64,000 nt of DNA from Anaerococcus nagyae (lineage in GTDB: Bacteria > Bacillota > Clostridia > Tissierellales > Peptoniphilaceae): NCBI RefSeq assembly GCF_017874535.1, contig NZ_JAGGLS010000006.1, positions 1 through 64,000 of the forward strand, in the 5' to 3' direction. The translations under genes and the position numbers were made by a program. Below the pieces are notes generated by a model that searched no databases, was not told where the DNA came from, and saw only the letters and a program-made list of their open reading frames with translations. How positions within the stretch are numbered: the stretch's first letter is position 1; every line of letters begins with the position of its first letter. Below, one piece after another: positions 17,175 to 24,916 of the stretch.

Positions 17175-18266
17175 TTAATAATCTTTCAAATTGCTATTTA
17201 TTTCTGTAGCCAAAGCTCGTATAGCTTCTTTTAGTTCCTCTCTATCAAATTTATCTGAGATATCATAGCTATATATGTAGTTGAAGTTATCCCTAGCTTC
17301 TATTTTTTTGCCATACTTATCTTCTAAAAAGATTATACTTATGTCTTTATTATAAGCCTTGGCATATTTTGATACATTTATAGAACTTGCTCCGTCAAAT
17401 TGATCTACATTTTCTCCTAGTATCAAATAATCATAATCCTTTACAAGCTTATTAAAGTCTTGTTTTTCTAAAACCACATCCATTGATCTAGTAATCCTTA
17501 CTCTAAAAAATGTATACAAGGCCCAGGCCACTCCTCCACCAGATCCTAAAGATGGTAAGTCTATTGAATCTATGCCTAGAGTCTTTTCTATGATTTGCTT
17601 AAAATTCTTGGATCCTTTATACAAAAATGCTATATCTTCAATACTTGCCCCTTTACGATAAACTCTACTTTCCAAAAAAGAATTATCTCCAAAAAGTGTT
17701 GTATCAGAGCTTGTTGCAATCGTTATAGGAGTCCTAAAAAGTCTATAATCTATATTATCAATGTCAACTGTAGAAACCTTAGCCATATTCTCTGCTATAG
17801 GATTAAGCTCACTTCCACTTTCATCATAAAAGCGAGCCCCCAAAGCATAGAGCATACCCATGCCAAGGTCATTAGTAGCAGTATCCCCAATGCCTATAAA
17901 AAATGACTTAGCTCCTGCATCAAGACCATCAACTAACATTTCTCCAAAACCTAGGGATGAGGAGCGCATAACATCTAAGTCATCCTTATAGATTAAACGC
18001 AAACCTGAGGACTCAGCCATTTCCAGTATAGCTTCATCATCTTTCATTACATATCGTGCTGTTATTACTTCATTTTTAGGATTATGTACATTTACGTAAT
18101 GATAGTCACCATCTAAAAGGCCTTTCATAGCCTCAACTGTCCCTTCTCCTCCATCTAAAAATGGAATTACATAGGAGTCACAGTCCAGTTCTTCTTTAAA
18201 TATGTTGCCAATTTCTATTGAATTTTCAAAATTTTTTATCGAATCTATTGCTATTAAAACTTTCAT
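17175..18266 (-). CDS. glxK: Glycerate kinase (type I, GarK/GlxK family)
   Basis: The enzyme phosphorylates glycerate with ATP, feeding serine or glyoxylate carbon into glycolysis. The N terminus (MKVLIAIDSIKNF), the FLDGGEGTVEAM motif, GIGDTATNDLGMGML and LGSGGGVAWAL match the family. At 363 residues it is a little shorter than the usual 375-380, with the C-terminal portion more divergent than the rest. It stands alone on the minus strand, with no obvious partner gene. Confidence 0.85.
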   Translation of the reverse strand: MKVLIAIDSIKNFENSIEIGNIFKEELDCDSYVIPFLDGGEGTVEAMKGLLDGDYHYVNVHNPKNEVITARYVMKDDEAILEMAESSGLRLIYKDDLDVMRSSSLGFGEMLVDGLDAGAKSFFIGIGDTATNDLGMGMLYALGARFYDESGSELNPIAENMAKVSTVDIDNIDYRLFRTPITIATSSDTTLFGDNSFLESRVYRKGASIEDIAFLYKGSKNFKQIIEKTLGIDSIDLPSLGSGGGVAWALYTFFRVRITRSMDVVLEKQDFNKLVKDYDYLILGENVDQFDGASSINVSKYAKAYNKDISIIFLEDKYGKKIEARDNFNYIYSYDISDKFDREELKEAIRALATEINSNLKDY

Positions 18267-18333
18267 TCTTACCTCAATTCAAACTCTCTCTTTAACTTTA
18301 CCCAAAATAAGGTAAAGACGCACAAGCTTAAGC

Positions 18334-18362
18334 TTTACAAAATAAAGGTTAATGGTTATAAT
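18334..18362 (+). promoter_or_regulatory. Promoter of the small RNA at 18368-18457
   Basis: TTTACA (18334-18339), a 17-base spacer and TATAAT (18357-18362). Nothing coding follows before the terminator at 18425-18456. Confidence 0.75.
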
Positions 18363-18367
18363 AAACA

Positions 18368-18457
18368 AGAAAGTCATGGACTTTCGCTGTTTAACTCAGA
18401 AATCTTAAAGAGATTTCACCCATCAAAGACCATTACCTATGCGTAATGGTCTTTTTA
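18368..18457 (+). ncRNA. Predicted small RNA, about 90 nt, three hairpins
   Basis: A complete small transcription unit lies between glycerate kinase and thiW. It has a promoter at 18334-18362, then hairpin 1 GAAAGTCATGGACTTTC (18369-18385), hairpin 2 GAAATCT/AGATTTC (18399-18417), and a strong terminator in which AAAGACCATTAC pairs with GTAATGGTCTTT (18425-18454) before a T run. No reading frame of note is inside. thiW has its own promoter after it (18461-18489), so this is not simply the thiW leader. I do not recognise the family. A leader attenuator with partial read-through is the alternative. Confidence 0.65.
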
Positions 18458-18460
18458 TAT

Positions 18461-18489
18461 TTAACATGATGATACTTATATGTTATCAT
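18461..18489 (+). promoter_or_regulatory. Promoter of the thi operon
   Basis: TTAACA (18461-18466), a 17-base spacer and TATCAT (18484-18489). Transcription would start just before the TPP riboswitch. Confidence 0.6.
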
Positions 18490-18501
18490 TATAACTGAAA
18501 T

Positions 18502-18585
18502 TACATGAGGGGTGCTAAAATTGGCTGAGATTATACCCTTTAGTCTTAAACCTGATCTAGATAATGCTAGCGTAGGGATTTCTTA
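18502..18585 (+). ncRNA. TPP riboswitch
   Basis: The segment shows the thiamine pyrophosphate aptamer: the 5' P1/P2 strand ACATGAGGGGTGC, the invariant GGCTGAGA (18523-18530), ACCC, then ACCTGATCTAGATAATGCTAGCGTAGGGA. It precedes thiW by about 40 bases. The GTAGGGA end can pair with TTCCTAC just ahead of the AAAGGAG ribosome site, so control may be partly translational. It should switch the thi operon off when TPP is plentiful. Confidence 0.93.
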
Positions 18586-18621
18586 TTCTAATTTTAGCTA
18601 TTCCTACAAAAGGAGAGTTAT

Positions 18622-19128
18622 ATGCAAGATTCCAAAAGACTAAAAAGATTTGTCTTACTTGCCATGCTTGTTGCAATTGGAGTTGTTATTTCGCCTATTT
18701 TAAGAGTTCATGGTTTCGCACCTATGCAGCATTTTATAAATGTCATCTGCTCAGTTTTATTAGGTCCTTATTATTCCTTAGCCTGTGCCTTTATGATTGG
18801 CATAATAAGAATGAGCCTCATGGGTATTTCACCTTTAGCCCTTACAGGAGCTATATTCGGTGCTTTTTTATCAGGACTTTTATATAAAAAATATAATACC
18901 TTTATCTCAGCTTGTATTGGCGAGGTAATAGGAACTGGGATCATCGGATCCATAATAAGTTTCCCTGTAATGAAGTTTATAGCGGGAGATAGCAAGGTAG
19001 CCCTATTTACATTTACTCCAAGTTTTATAATAGCTACAATTATAGGGTCTGGTATAGCCTATATATTACTAAAAGCTTTAGAAAAAAACGGTAGCTTAGC
19101 TCAAATGAAAGAGAGTCTTAATGATTAA
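18622..19128 (+). CDS. thiW: ThiW, thiazole-precursor uptake membrane protein
   Basis: ThiW is the substrate-binding membrane component (S-component type) thought to import the thiazole moiety of thiamine. The 168-residue protein has about five membrane segments and the family's RVHGFAPMQHFIN motif. It is under the TPP riboswitch and its end overlaps thiM, the kinase that traps hydroxyethylthiazole. No energising ECF genes are in the window, so they would be supplied from elsewhere. Confidence 0.9.
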   Translation: MQDSKRLKRFVLLAMLVAIGVVISPILRVHGFAPMQHFINVICSVLLGPYYSLACAFMIGIIRMSLMGISPLALTGAIFGAFLSGLLYKKYNTFISACIGEVIGTGIIGSIISFPVMKFIAGDSKVALFTFTPSFIIATIIGSGIAYILLKALEKNGSLAQMKESLND

Positions 19129-19912
19129 TTTTGACAATATTTTTGATAAATTAGTAAGTGAAACTCATACTATTCATTCTATAGTAAGTCCACTTATAGC
19201 AAATGATTTAGCAAATGTACTTCTAAGCTTAAATCAAGCACCTTTTTTGGCAGAATATATAAGAGAGGTTTATGAAGTAACAGAAAATTCCGATGCACTT
19301 TTAGTAAATCTAGGAACTCTAAATGAAAGTAAGATTTTAGGAATAAAAGAGGCCTTAATATCAGCTAAGAAAAATAATGTCCCAATAATTCTAGATCCTG
19401 TAGGAGCATCGGCTACAAAGATAAGACTTGATTCTAGCTTATATTATCTAAAGCACTATCCTATAAATGTCATCAAGGGTAATTATAGTGAGATATATTC
19501 AATTTATAGCAAAAAGCTTACAACTAAGGGTGTGGATTCTCATTATATTAATAAAGAAGATCTTCTAAAAATAAGCCAAGATTTGTCTACTATGTATAAC
19601 ACAATAGTTGTAGCAACTGGCAAAGAAGACATAATATCTTACAAAGATCAAAGCTTGATTCTTAAAAATGGTAACCAATGTTTGCAAAAAATTACAGGTA
19701 CAGGTTGCATACTAGGAGCTATAATAGCAGCTTGCACATCATTTGAAATGAGCATGGAGGCAATTGCTCTTGCTATTTCCATAATGAATATAGCAGCAGA
19801 AAGAGCCGATAGAACTAAGGGAATGGCTAGCTTTAAAATATCACTTTTAGATGAAATATCCCTTATAAATAAAGAAAAGTTGAAGGAAAGGATAATGTAT
19901 GAAAGACTTTGA
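19121..19912 (+). CDS. thiM: Hydroxyethylthiazole kinase
   Basis: The enzyme phosphorylates 4-methyl-5-(2-hydroxyethyl)thiazole in thiamine salvage. Motifs of the ribokinase-like fold are present: NIFDKLVSETHTIHSIVSPL near the start, ILDPVGASATK, and the anion hole TGTGCILGA near residue 190. The length of 263 residues is normal. It overlaps thiW by 8 bases and thiE by 14, a tightly coupled operon. Confidence 0.94.
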   Translation: MINFDNIFDKLVSETHTIHSIVSPLIANDLANVLLSLNQAPFLAEYIREVYEVTENSDALLVNLGTLNESKILGIKEALISAKKNNVPIILDPVGASATKIRLDSSLYYLKHYPINVIKGNYSEIYSIYSKKLTTKGVDSHYINKEDLLKISQDLSTMYNTIVVATGKEDIISYKDQSLILKNGNQCLQKITGTGCILGAIIAACTSFEMSMEAIALAISIMNIAAERADRTKGMASFKISLLDEISLINKEKLKERIMYERL

Positions 19913-20537
19913 TTTAAGCTTATATCTAGTAACAAATAGAGATAAGCTAAGTAACGAAGAATTTTTCCATGTCATAGAAGAATCTCTTAAAGGAGGAGTA
20001 AGCCTAGTTCAATTGCGAGAAAAAGATGCCCCAGCCCGTGAGGTAATAAAAATTGCTCGCAAATTAAAAGATCTTTGTCACTCCTATAATGTTCCCTTAT
20101 TGGTCGATGATAGAGTTGATATAGCTCTTGCAGCAGATCTTGATGGAGTACACTTAGGAAATGAAGATATGGATGTAGCTGATGCTAGGAGGATACTAGG
20201 CACTAATAAAATAATAGGCTCAACTGCCAAAAATCTAGACTGGGCAATCGCTGAAGAAAAAAAAGGAGCTGATTACCTAGGAGTAGGAGCAATATTTGAA
20301 ACCAAAACCCATGTCAAAACAACTAGGACAAGTGTAGGAACCCTAAAAGAGATAAATGACAATATAAAAATTCCAACTGTAGCTATAGGAGGCCTTAATT
20401 ATGACAATATAGACATACTAAAAGGCTCAAAGGCTAAGGGAGTTTCTGTAGTTAGGGCTATTATGGATAGCAAAGATCCATATGAAGATACCAAGAACTT
20501 AAAAGAAAAAATTGTAGATGTACTAGAACTAAAATAG
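19899..20537 (+). CDS. thiE: Thiamine-phosphate synthase
   Basis: ThiE joins the pyrimidine and thiazole moieties to give thiamine phosphate. The 212-residue TIM barrel shows LVTNRD, VQLREKDAPAREV, LLVDDRVDIALAADLDGVHLG and IGSTAKN, all conserved. It overlaps thiM. With thiW and thiM but no thiC, thiG or thiD here, this operon fits salvage of thiazole rather than full de novo synthesis. The stop codon touches the repeat at 20536-20687. Confidence 0.95.
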   Translation: MKDFDLSLYLVTNRDKLSNEEFFHVIEESLKGGVSLVQLREKDAPAREVIKIARKLKDLCHSYNVPLLVDDRVDIALAADLDGVHLGNEDMDVADARRILGTNKIIGSTAKNLDWAIAEEKKGADYLGVGAIFETKTHVKTTRTSVGTLKEINDNIKIPTVAIGGLNYDNIDILKGSKAKGVSVVRAIMDSKDPYEDTKNLKEKIVDVLELK

Positions 20538-20687
20538 GGGTTGTTGTAAATCAATAGATATCTATCGTTCCATCATTGGGGTGCCCTATCAGAAAATTTG
20601 AGATTTAGCTCGTAGGCTGACAGAGACATTTTCTGAGAGGGAGTTCGAATGATTTTGGAACGATTTATCTATTTTGCAACAGCCCCT
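20536..20687. repeat. Dispersed hairpin repeat, copy 2 (MITE-like)
   Basis: The element is bounded by inverted ends: AGGGGTTGTTGTAAA at the left and TTGCAACAGCCCCT at the right, with ATCGTTCCATCATT matched by AATGATTTTGGAACGAT further in and CAGAAAAT by ATTTTCTG in the core. It should fold into one long stem. It begins exactly at the thiE stop, so it becomes the 3' end of the thi mRNA and may act as a terminator or stabiliser. Copy 1 lies at 886-1041. No coding capacity is seen. Confidence 0.75.
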
Positions 20688-20746
20688 TTTAACTGTTAAA
20701 ATAAGAAAGATATAATGTATAAACAAGCTATATTTTATCCAATAAC

Positions 20747-20774
20747 TTGACTAAAAATATCCTTTTAATATACT
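20747..20774 (+). promoter_or_regulatory. Promoter of the folE operon
   Basis: TTGACT (20747-20752), a 16-base spacer and TATACT (20769-20774). It lies about 220 bases before folE, leaving a long leader. Confidence 0.65.
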
Positions 20775-20780
20775 AAATAG

Positions 20781-20994
20781 AAGGAAGAAAACCTTGCCTA
20801 TATTAGACTATTTTTTATAGTAAGATAGCAAGTCTTAAAATCAGTTATCTAAATATATTATGGAAGCCAAGCTGTCCATCCTATGGTTTAGCAACTAGGT
20901 CCATATTATATAAATCTAATTAGCAAAATTTAAATTAAGTTTAAATAAGTCATACCCTAAGCCAGGGTATTTTTTATAATAATGAGGTAAGCAA
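20781..20994 (+). promoter_or_regulatory. Structured folE leader, candidate riboswitch or attenuator
   Basis: The roughly 210-base leader contains a CTTGCCTAT/ATAGCAAG hairpin, a second domain closed by ATATTATGGA (about 20855-20870) and TCCATATTAT (about 20900), an inner CCATCCTATGG hairpin, and finally a terminator at 20952-20976 less than 25 bases before the folE start. A terminator inside a leader suggests conditional read-through. I could not match it to the known tetrahydrofolate aptamers by eye, so the ligand is unknown. Confidence 0.5.
20952..20976 (+). terminator. Terminator/attenuator just upstream of folE
   Basis: ATACCCT (20952-20958) pairs with AGGGTAT (20964-20970) around AAGCC and runs into six T. 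Because it lies between the folE promoter and the folE ribosome site it would act as an attenuator. Confidence 0.65.
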
Positions 20995-21549
20995 ATGAAT
21001 GAGAAAAAAATAGAAGAAGCAGTAAGAATGATTTTAGAAGCAATAGGAGAAGATCCTAGTAGAGAAGGACTAGTAGAAACTCCTGAAAGGGTTGCTAGGA
21101 TGTATAAAGAAATCTTCTCTGGTATTGGATCTAATGCAGAAGATATCTTATCAAAAACTTTCAGCCATAATGGAGAAGATACTGTTGTAGTCAAAGATAT
21201 TCCCTTTTATTCAATGTGTGAGCATCATCTAGTTCCTTTTTTTGGAAAAGCACATGTTGCATATATTCCAGACGGAAAAGTAGCTGGTCTATCTAAGATA
21301 GCTAGGACAGTTGACCACTATGCTAAAAAACCACAACTTCAGGAAAGACTTACTTTAGAAGTGTGCGAAGATATAATGAAGTACTTGGATGCTAAGGGTG
21401 CTTTGGTAGTTATTGAAGCTGAACACTTATGTATGAACATGAGAGGTATTAAAAAACCTGGTAGTGCTACTATTACTTCAGTAGCTAGAGGCAATCTAGA
21501 AGATGAAGAACTAAAAAATGAAGCTTATTTATTAATGGGTCTTAAGTAA
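20995..21549 (+). CDS. folE: GTP cyclohydrolase I
   Basis: FolE converts GTP to 7,8-dihydroneopterin triphosphate, the first step of folate synthesis. The zinc and active-site motifs are present: [19 protein letters not shown], and HLCMNMRG with the second cysteine and histidine. The length of 184 residues is normal. It starts at an ATG behind GAGG and is followed after 5 bases by an HD hydrolase gene. Confidence 0.96.
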   Translation: MNEKKIEEAVRMILEAIGEDPSREGLVETPERVARMYKEIFSGIGSNAEDILSKTFSHNGEDTVVVKDIPFYSMCEHHLVPFFGKAHVAYIPDGKVAGLSKIARTVDHYAKKPQLQERLTLEVCEDIMKYLDAKGALVVIEAEHLCMNMRGIKKPGSATITSVARGNLEDEELKNEAYLLMGLK

Positions 21550-21554
21550 GATAG

Positions 21555-22031
21555 ATGAAAAATGCTAATATTATTTTAAACCACCCTCTAACACAAAATC
21601 TATATAAGAAGTTAGATAAGTTTGAAGATAAGAGAATATACTGTATTCACGATCTAAGTCACAGCCTAGATGTAGCAAGAATCTGCTATATCCTAAATTT
21701 AGAGAATAATTTAGGTATAAATAAAGATTTAATATATTCTACTGCTATCTTGCACGATCTAGGAAGAGTTTATGAATATGAAAATATAAAAGACCACCAT
21801 ATAGCTTCCGTAGATATAGCTAGAAAAATTTTAGAGTCCACAGACTTTAAACAAGATGATAAAGAAAAAATAATAGATGCTATTAAAAACCACAGAAATA
21901 AAAATCAAGATGACCTATTTAACCAAATCTTTTATAAGGCAGATAAGCTATCCAGAGATTGTTTTAATTGTAGGTCACAAAATTCTTGTAGGTGGAGTAG
22001 GGAAAAGATGAATCTAAAATTAGTTTATTAG
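21555..22031 (+). CDS. HD-domain hydrolase in the folate operon
   Basis: A 158-residue metal-dependent phosphohydrolase of the HD superfamily: the metal ligands appear as HDLSH, ILHDLGR and NHRNKNQDD. A C-terminal cluster of cysteines (CFNCRSQNSC) may bind a metal. It lies between folE and folBK with gaps under 10 bases, in the position of the missing second pathway step, removal of pyrophosphate from dihydroneopterin triphosphate. That role is inferred from position only; a nucleotide-housekeeping function is the alternative. Confidence 0.8.
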   Translation: MKNANIILNHPLTQNLYKKLDKFEDKRIYCIHDLSHSLDVARICYILNLENNLGINKDLIYSTAILHDLGRVYEYENIKDHHIASVDIARKILESTDFKQDDKEKIIDAIKNHRNKNQDDLFNQIFYKADKLSRDCFNCRSQNSCRWSREKMNLKLVY

Positions 22032-22039
22032 GAGATACA

Positions 22040-22870
22040 ATGACTGACTATATAAGTATTAAGGGACTAGAAGTTTTTGCCTATCATGGTGTATTTGAAT
22101 CCGAAAAAAATCTAGGACAAAGATATAAGATAGATTTAAAGATCGGTACAAGAACTCAAAGGGCTGGACTTACTGATGATCTGGAAAAAACTATCGATTA
22201 TGGAGCTTTAGCTAAAGAAGTGTCTGAGAATTTTTCTAGAAAAAGTTTTGATTTAATAGAAGCAGCAGCTGAGGATACAGCTATTTTCATTTTAGATAAT
22301 TATAAAAATATAGAAGAAGTATATGTAAGGGTAATCAAGCCTTATATTCCAGTTAGAGAATCTATAGATGAAGTAGCTGTAGAAATATTTAGGAAAAAAT
22401 CTATTTCATATATAGGCTTAGGAGCCAATATAGGAAATAGAGAAGAAAACTTAAACAATGCTTTAAATCTAATAAATGAAAATAAATATATGAAGATATT
22501 AAAAAAATCTAGCCTATACGAAACTGCTGCATGGGGTGTAGTAGATCAACCAGATTTTTTAAATATGGCAATTAAAATAGAAACAGTACTAAGCCCTCAT
22601 GAACTTTTATATGAACTAAATAATATAGAAGAAAAGTTAGGAAGAACTAGGCTAAGACACCGGGGTGAAAGAAATATAGATCTAGATATATTATTTTTTG
22701 ATGACCTAGTTATCTTTGAAAATGACCTAATCATACCCCATCCCTATATAAAAGAGAGAAGCTTTGTCCTAGACCCGCTTAACGAAATAGAACCATATTT
22801 AAATCACCCAGTTTATAATAATCAAATAAGAGATTTAAAATCAGACTTAGATAGCAAAAATAAAAATTAA
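22040..22870 (+). CDS. folBK: Bifunctional dihydroneopterin aldolase / HPPK
   Basis: One 276-residue polypeptide carries two folate enzymes. Residues 1 to about 118 are FolB (EVFAYHGVFESEKNLGQ, then TIDYGAL), which cleaves dihydroneopterin. Residues from about 125 onward are FolK (YIGLGANIGNREENL, LGRTRLRHRGERNIDLDIL), which pyrophosphorylates hydroxymethyl-dihydropterin. Fusion of these two is known in other Firmicutes. Its last four bases overlap the convergent folP gene. Confidence 0.93.
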   Translation: MTDYISIKGLEVFAYHGVFESEKNLGQRYKIDLKIGTRTQRAGLTDDLEKTIDYGALAKEVSENFSRKSFDLIEAAAEDTAIFILDNYKNIEEVYVRVIKPYIPVRESIDEVAVEIFRKKSISYIGLGANIGNREENLNNALNLINENKYMKILKKSSLYETAAWGVVDQPDFLNMAIKIETVLSPHELLYELNNIEEKLGRTRLRHRGERNIDLDILFFDDLVIFENDLIIPHPYIKERSFVLDPLNEIEPYLNHPVYNNQIRDLKSDLDSKNKN

Positions 22871-23817
22871 GCGTTTTTTATTTTTGTAATAATCTGACTA
22901 GATACTAAATGTTCCTTGAGTGAATGAACTCTTATAACATCTATATCATTTATAGTAGCATAGCTTGTTAATATTGCAGAGGCTAAATCACTATTATTTA
23001 AGCCCTCTGCTTTTTTTATGTCACTTTCAAAGCCTAGCTTATCTACAATATCCATTAAAAATCTCTTTCTAGATACTCCCAAAAATGTAAAGCAATCTCT
23101 ACTTTTTATAAGATCAATATTTTTTAATAACTTTAAATTCTCATCATAAGTTAAGCCAAAGCCAATACCTGGATCTAGCATAATCCTATCTTTCCCAATA
23201 TTATAACTTTTTGCAATCTCTAGAGATTTATCTAAATATATATTTAATAAGTCTAAAATATCCTTGTCCCTATACTCTCTTATCTCACTTTCTGAAAAAG
23301 GCATAGAGTCTTCATATCCTAAAGTATCCGGGCTAAATTTAGGAAATTTTTTACTATCCTTATGCTCTGGTCTAATGATAGTTGGATTAAACATCAAAAT
23401 ATAGCCTACATTTGAATTTGATATAACAGAAGCCATATTAGGGTCTCCTAAAAGTCCAGTGATATCGTTTATAATATCTGCACCAGCTTCTATAGCAGCT
23501 TTCGCAACTTTTGATTTCCAAGTATCTACTGATATAATAGAATCTGGTATCTCTTCCTTGATCTTTTTAATTACAGGTACTATTCTATTTATCTCCTCTT
23601 TAATCTCTACAAAATCGCTATGAGGTCTGGTAGATTCCCCACCTATATCAAAGAAATTTATTCCATACTTATAAAATTCTTTGGCCCTGTTTAAGGCTTC
23701 ATTTACCGAGTTATATTCGCCCCCATCAGAAAAAGAATCTGGTGTGACGTTGATAATAGCACATATTTTAATTTTTTCATCACTTAGTTCGCTGTTATTA
23801 AATTTAAATTTTTTCAT
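22867..23817 (-). CDS. folP: Dihydropteroate synthase
   Basis: FolP joins the pterin pyrophosphate to p-aminobenzoate; it is the sulfonamide target. Conserved motifs are INVTPDSFSDGG, FDIGGESTRP, SVDTWKSKVA, DPGIGFGLT and LGVSRKRF. At 316 residues it is about 40 longer than usual, with the extra residues in the middle (about 150-190). It is on the opposite strand from folE-HD-folBK and overlaps folBK end to end by 4 bases, so the two units share no terminator between them. Confidence 0.94.
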   Translation of the reverse strand: MKKFKFNNSELSDEKIKICAIINVTPDSFSDGGEYNSVNEALNRAKEFYKYGINFFDIGGESTRPHSDFVEIKEEINRIVPVIKKIKEEIPDSIISVDTWKSKVAKAAIEAGADIINDITGLLGDPNMASVISNSNVGYILMFNPTIIRPEHKDSKKFPKFSPDTLGYEDSMPFSESEIREYRDKDILDLLNIYLDKSLEIAKSYNIGKDRIMLDPGIGFGLTYDENLKLLKNIDLIKSRDCFTFLGVSRKRFLMDIVDKLGFESDIKKAEGLNNSDLASAILTSYATINDIDVIRVHSLKEHLVSSQIITKIKNA

Positions 23818-24004
23818 AGCTTATCCTTTAATTGTTTATATTTCTTACTAAACTTATCATAATATGGGCATAATGTAAAACTAAAAAGAATAGTTAAAAT
23901 TAAATATAATATATAACCATCAAAGAAAGTGTGTATTTTATTCATTCTTATATATATGTATAATTATAGACAAGAATCTAGAAAAAAAACTATAAGGAGA
24001 TATT

Positions 24005-24177
24005 ATGGATAGAGTAAAGAAGTTTTTTTGACTTATATAATAGTAACTTTGCTAATCGTAATTTATTTCTATATCAGAGATAAACAAATAAATTATGACT
24101 ATATAAAAACAATACTTATACAACTAATTGTTATGATTATTGTTTTTTACTTATCTAAAAAAAATCTAGATAAGTAA
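24005..24177 (+). pseudogene. Small two-helix membrane protein, frameshifted in a T run
   Basis: An ATG behind a good AAGGAG opens a frame that stops after eight codons at a run of seven T (about 24022-24028). If the run had eight T the frame would continue for 57 codons to TAA at 24175-24177. That version encodes MDRVKKFF followed by two hydrophobic helices (LTYIIVTLLIVIYFYI and ILIQLIVMIIVFYL) and a lysine-rich end. A natural frameshift, slippage-based switching or a sequencing error could all explain it. A hairpin terminator follows directly. I do not know the family. Confidence 0.6.
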
Positions 24178-24187
24178 AAATATGCAA

Positions 24188-24255
24188 ATAGGGCTATTTT
24201 ACATGAACATTATCCCCTATATCTAGGATTTATTTATACAAAACAGCCCTTTTTA
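24188..24255 (+). terminator. Hairpin terminator between the small membrane protein and the opu operon
   Basis: AGGGCTATTTT (24190-24200) pairs with AAAACAGCCCT (24240-24250), followed by TTTT on the plus strand. The opuC operon converges from the right, so it may serve both directions. Confidence 0.6.
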
Positions 24256-24274
24256 ATATCTACTATAAATAAAT

Positions 24275-24916
24275 TTATATAGAAACTTCCTTAGGTTTTA
24301 ATTTATTTTCTAAAGCACCTAAGAGTAAGTCTGCTATAACTGCCATAAGTGCTGTAGGTATAGCACCTGCAATTATTATCGGACTACCATTGGCTACTGT
24401 GATACCTCTAGTGATTATATCACCAAGTCCTCCAGCTCCTATAAAAGTTCCTACAGCTGTTACACCTATTGCTACTACTAGGGCATTTCTGATACCACCC
24501 ATTATTATAGAAACGGATAAGGGAAACTCTATTTTTCTTCTAATCTGACTTTTTGTCATTCCCATACCTTTAGCAGCATCTACTATGGCTGGAGAAACTG
24601 AGTTTATCCCTGCTACCGTATTTTTTAATATAGGTAGTATAGAGTATAAAAATACTGATAAAACTACAGTATTAGGACCTGTACCTATAGCAAACATAAG
24701 TATGGCAAGCATAGCAAGAGAAGGTATCGTCTGCATAACATTGGCTATGCTAATGAAAAAATTAGAAAGCTTCCCCCTTCTTGCTATCAAAAACCCTAGC
24801 GGAATTGCTAATATAGATGCAAATAATACTCCATAGATTGATATTAGGAAGTGTCTAATAAACTGTTCAAACACATAGGATCCATTTTGTGAATAATACA
24901 ATAAAACTTTATTCAT
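24275..24916 (-). CDS. opuCD: Osmoprotectant ABC transporter permease (OpuCD type)
   Basis: A 213-residue membrane subunit with about five helices and the permease loop (DAAKGMGMTKSQI). Together with the other three genes it imports quaternary ammonium osmolytes such as betaine, carnitine or choline. It is last in the operon and overlaps the binding-protein gene by 8 bases. The exact substrate cannot be told from this subunit. Confidence 0.88.
   Translation of the reverse strand: MNKVLLYYSQNGSYVFEQFIRHFLISIYGVLFASILAIPLGFLIARRGKLSNFFISIANVMQTIPSLAMLAILMFAIGTGPNTVVLSVFLYSILPILKNTVAGINSVSPAIVDAAKGMGMTKSQIRRKIEFPLSVSIIMGGIRNALVVAIGVTAVGTFIGAGGLGDIITRGITVANGSPIIIAGAIPTALMAVIADLLLGALENKLKPKEVSI

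Noticed and set aside
17595-17906. Plus-strand 103-residue frame inside glycerate kinase
   Set aside because: Shadow of a well-conserved gene on the other strand.
18425-18456. Terminator at 18425-18456 as the end of a protein gene
   Set aside because: No plus-strand gene ends before it and the neighbouring minus-strand gene starts, rather than ends, nearby; a small RNA fits better.
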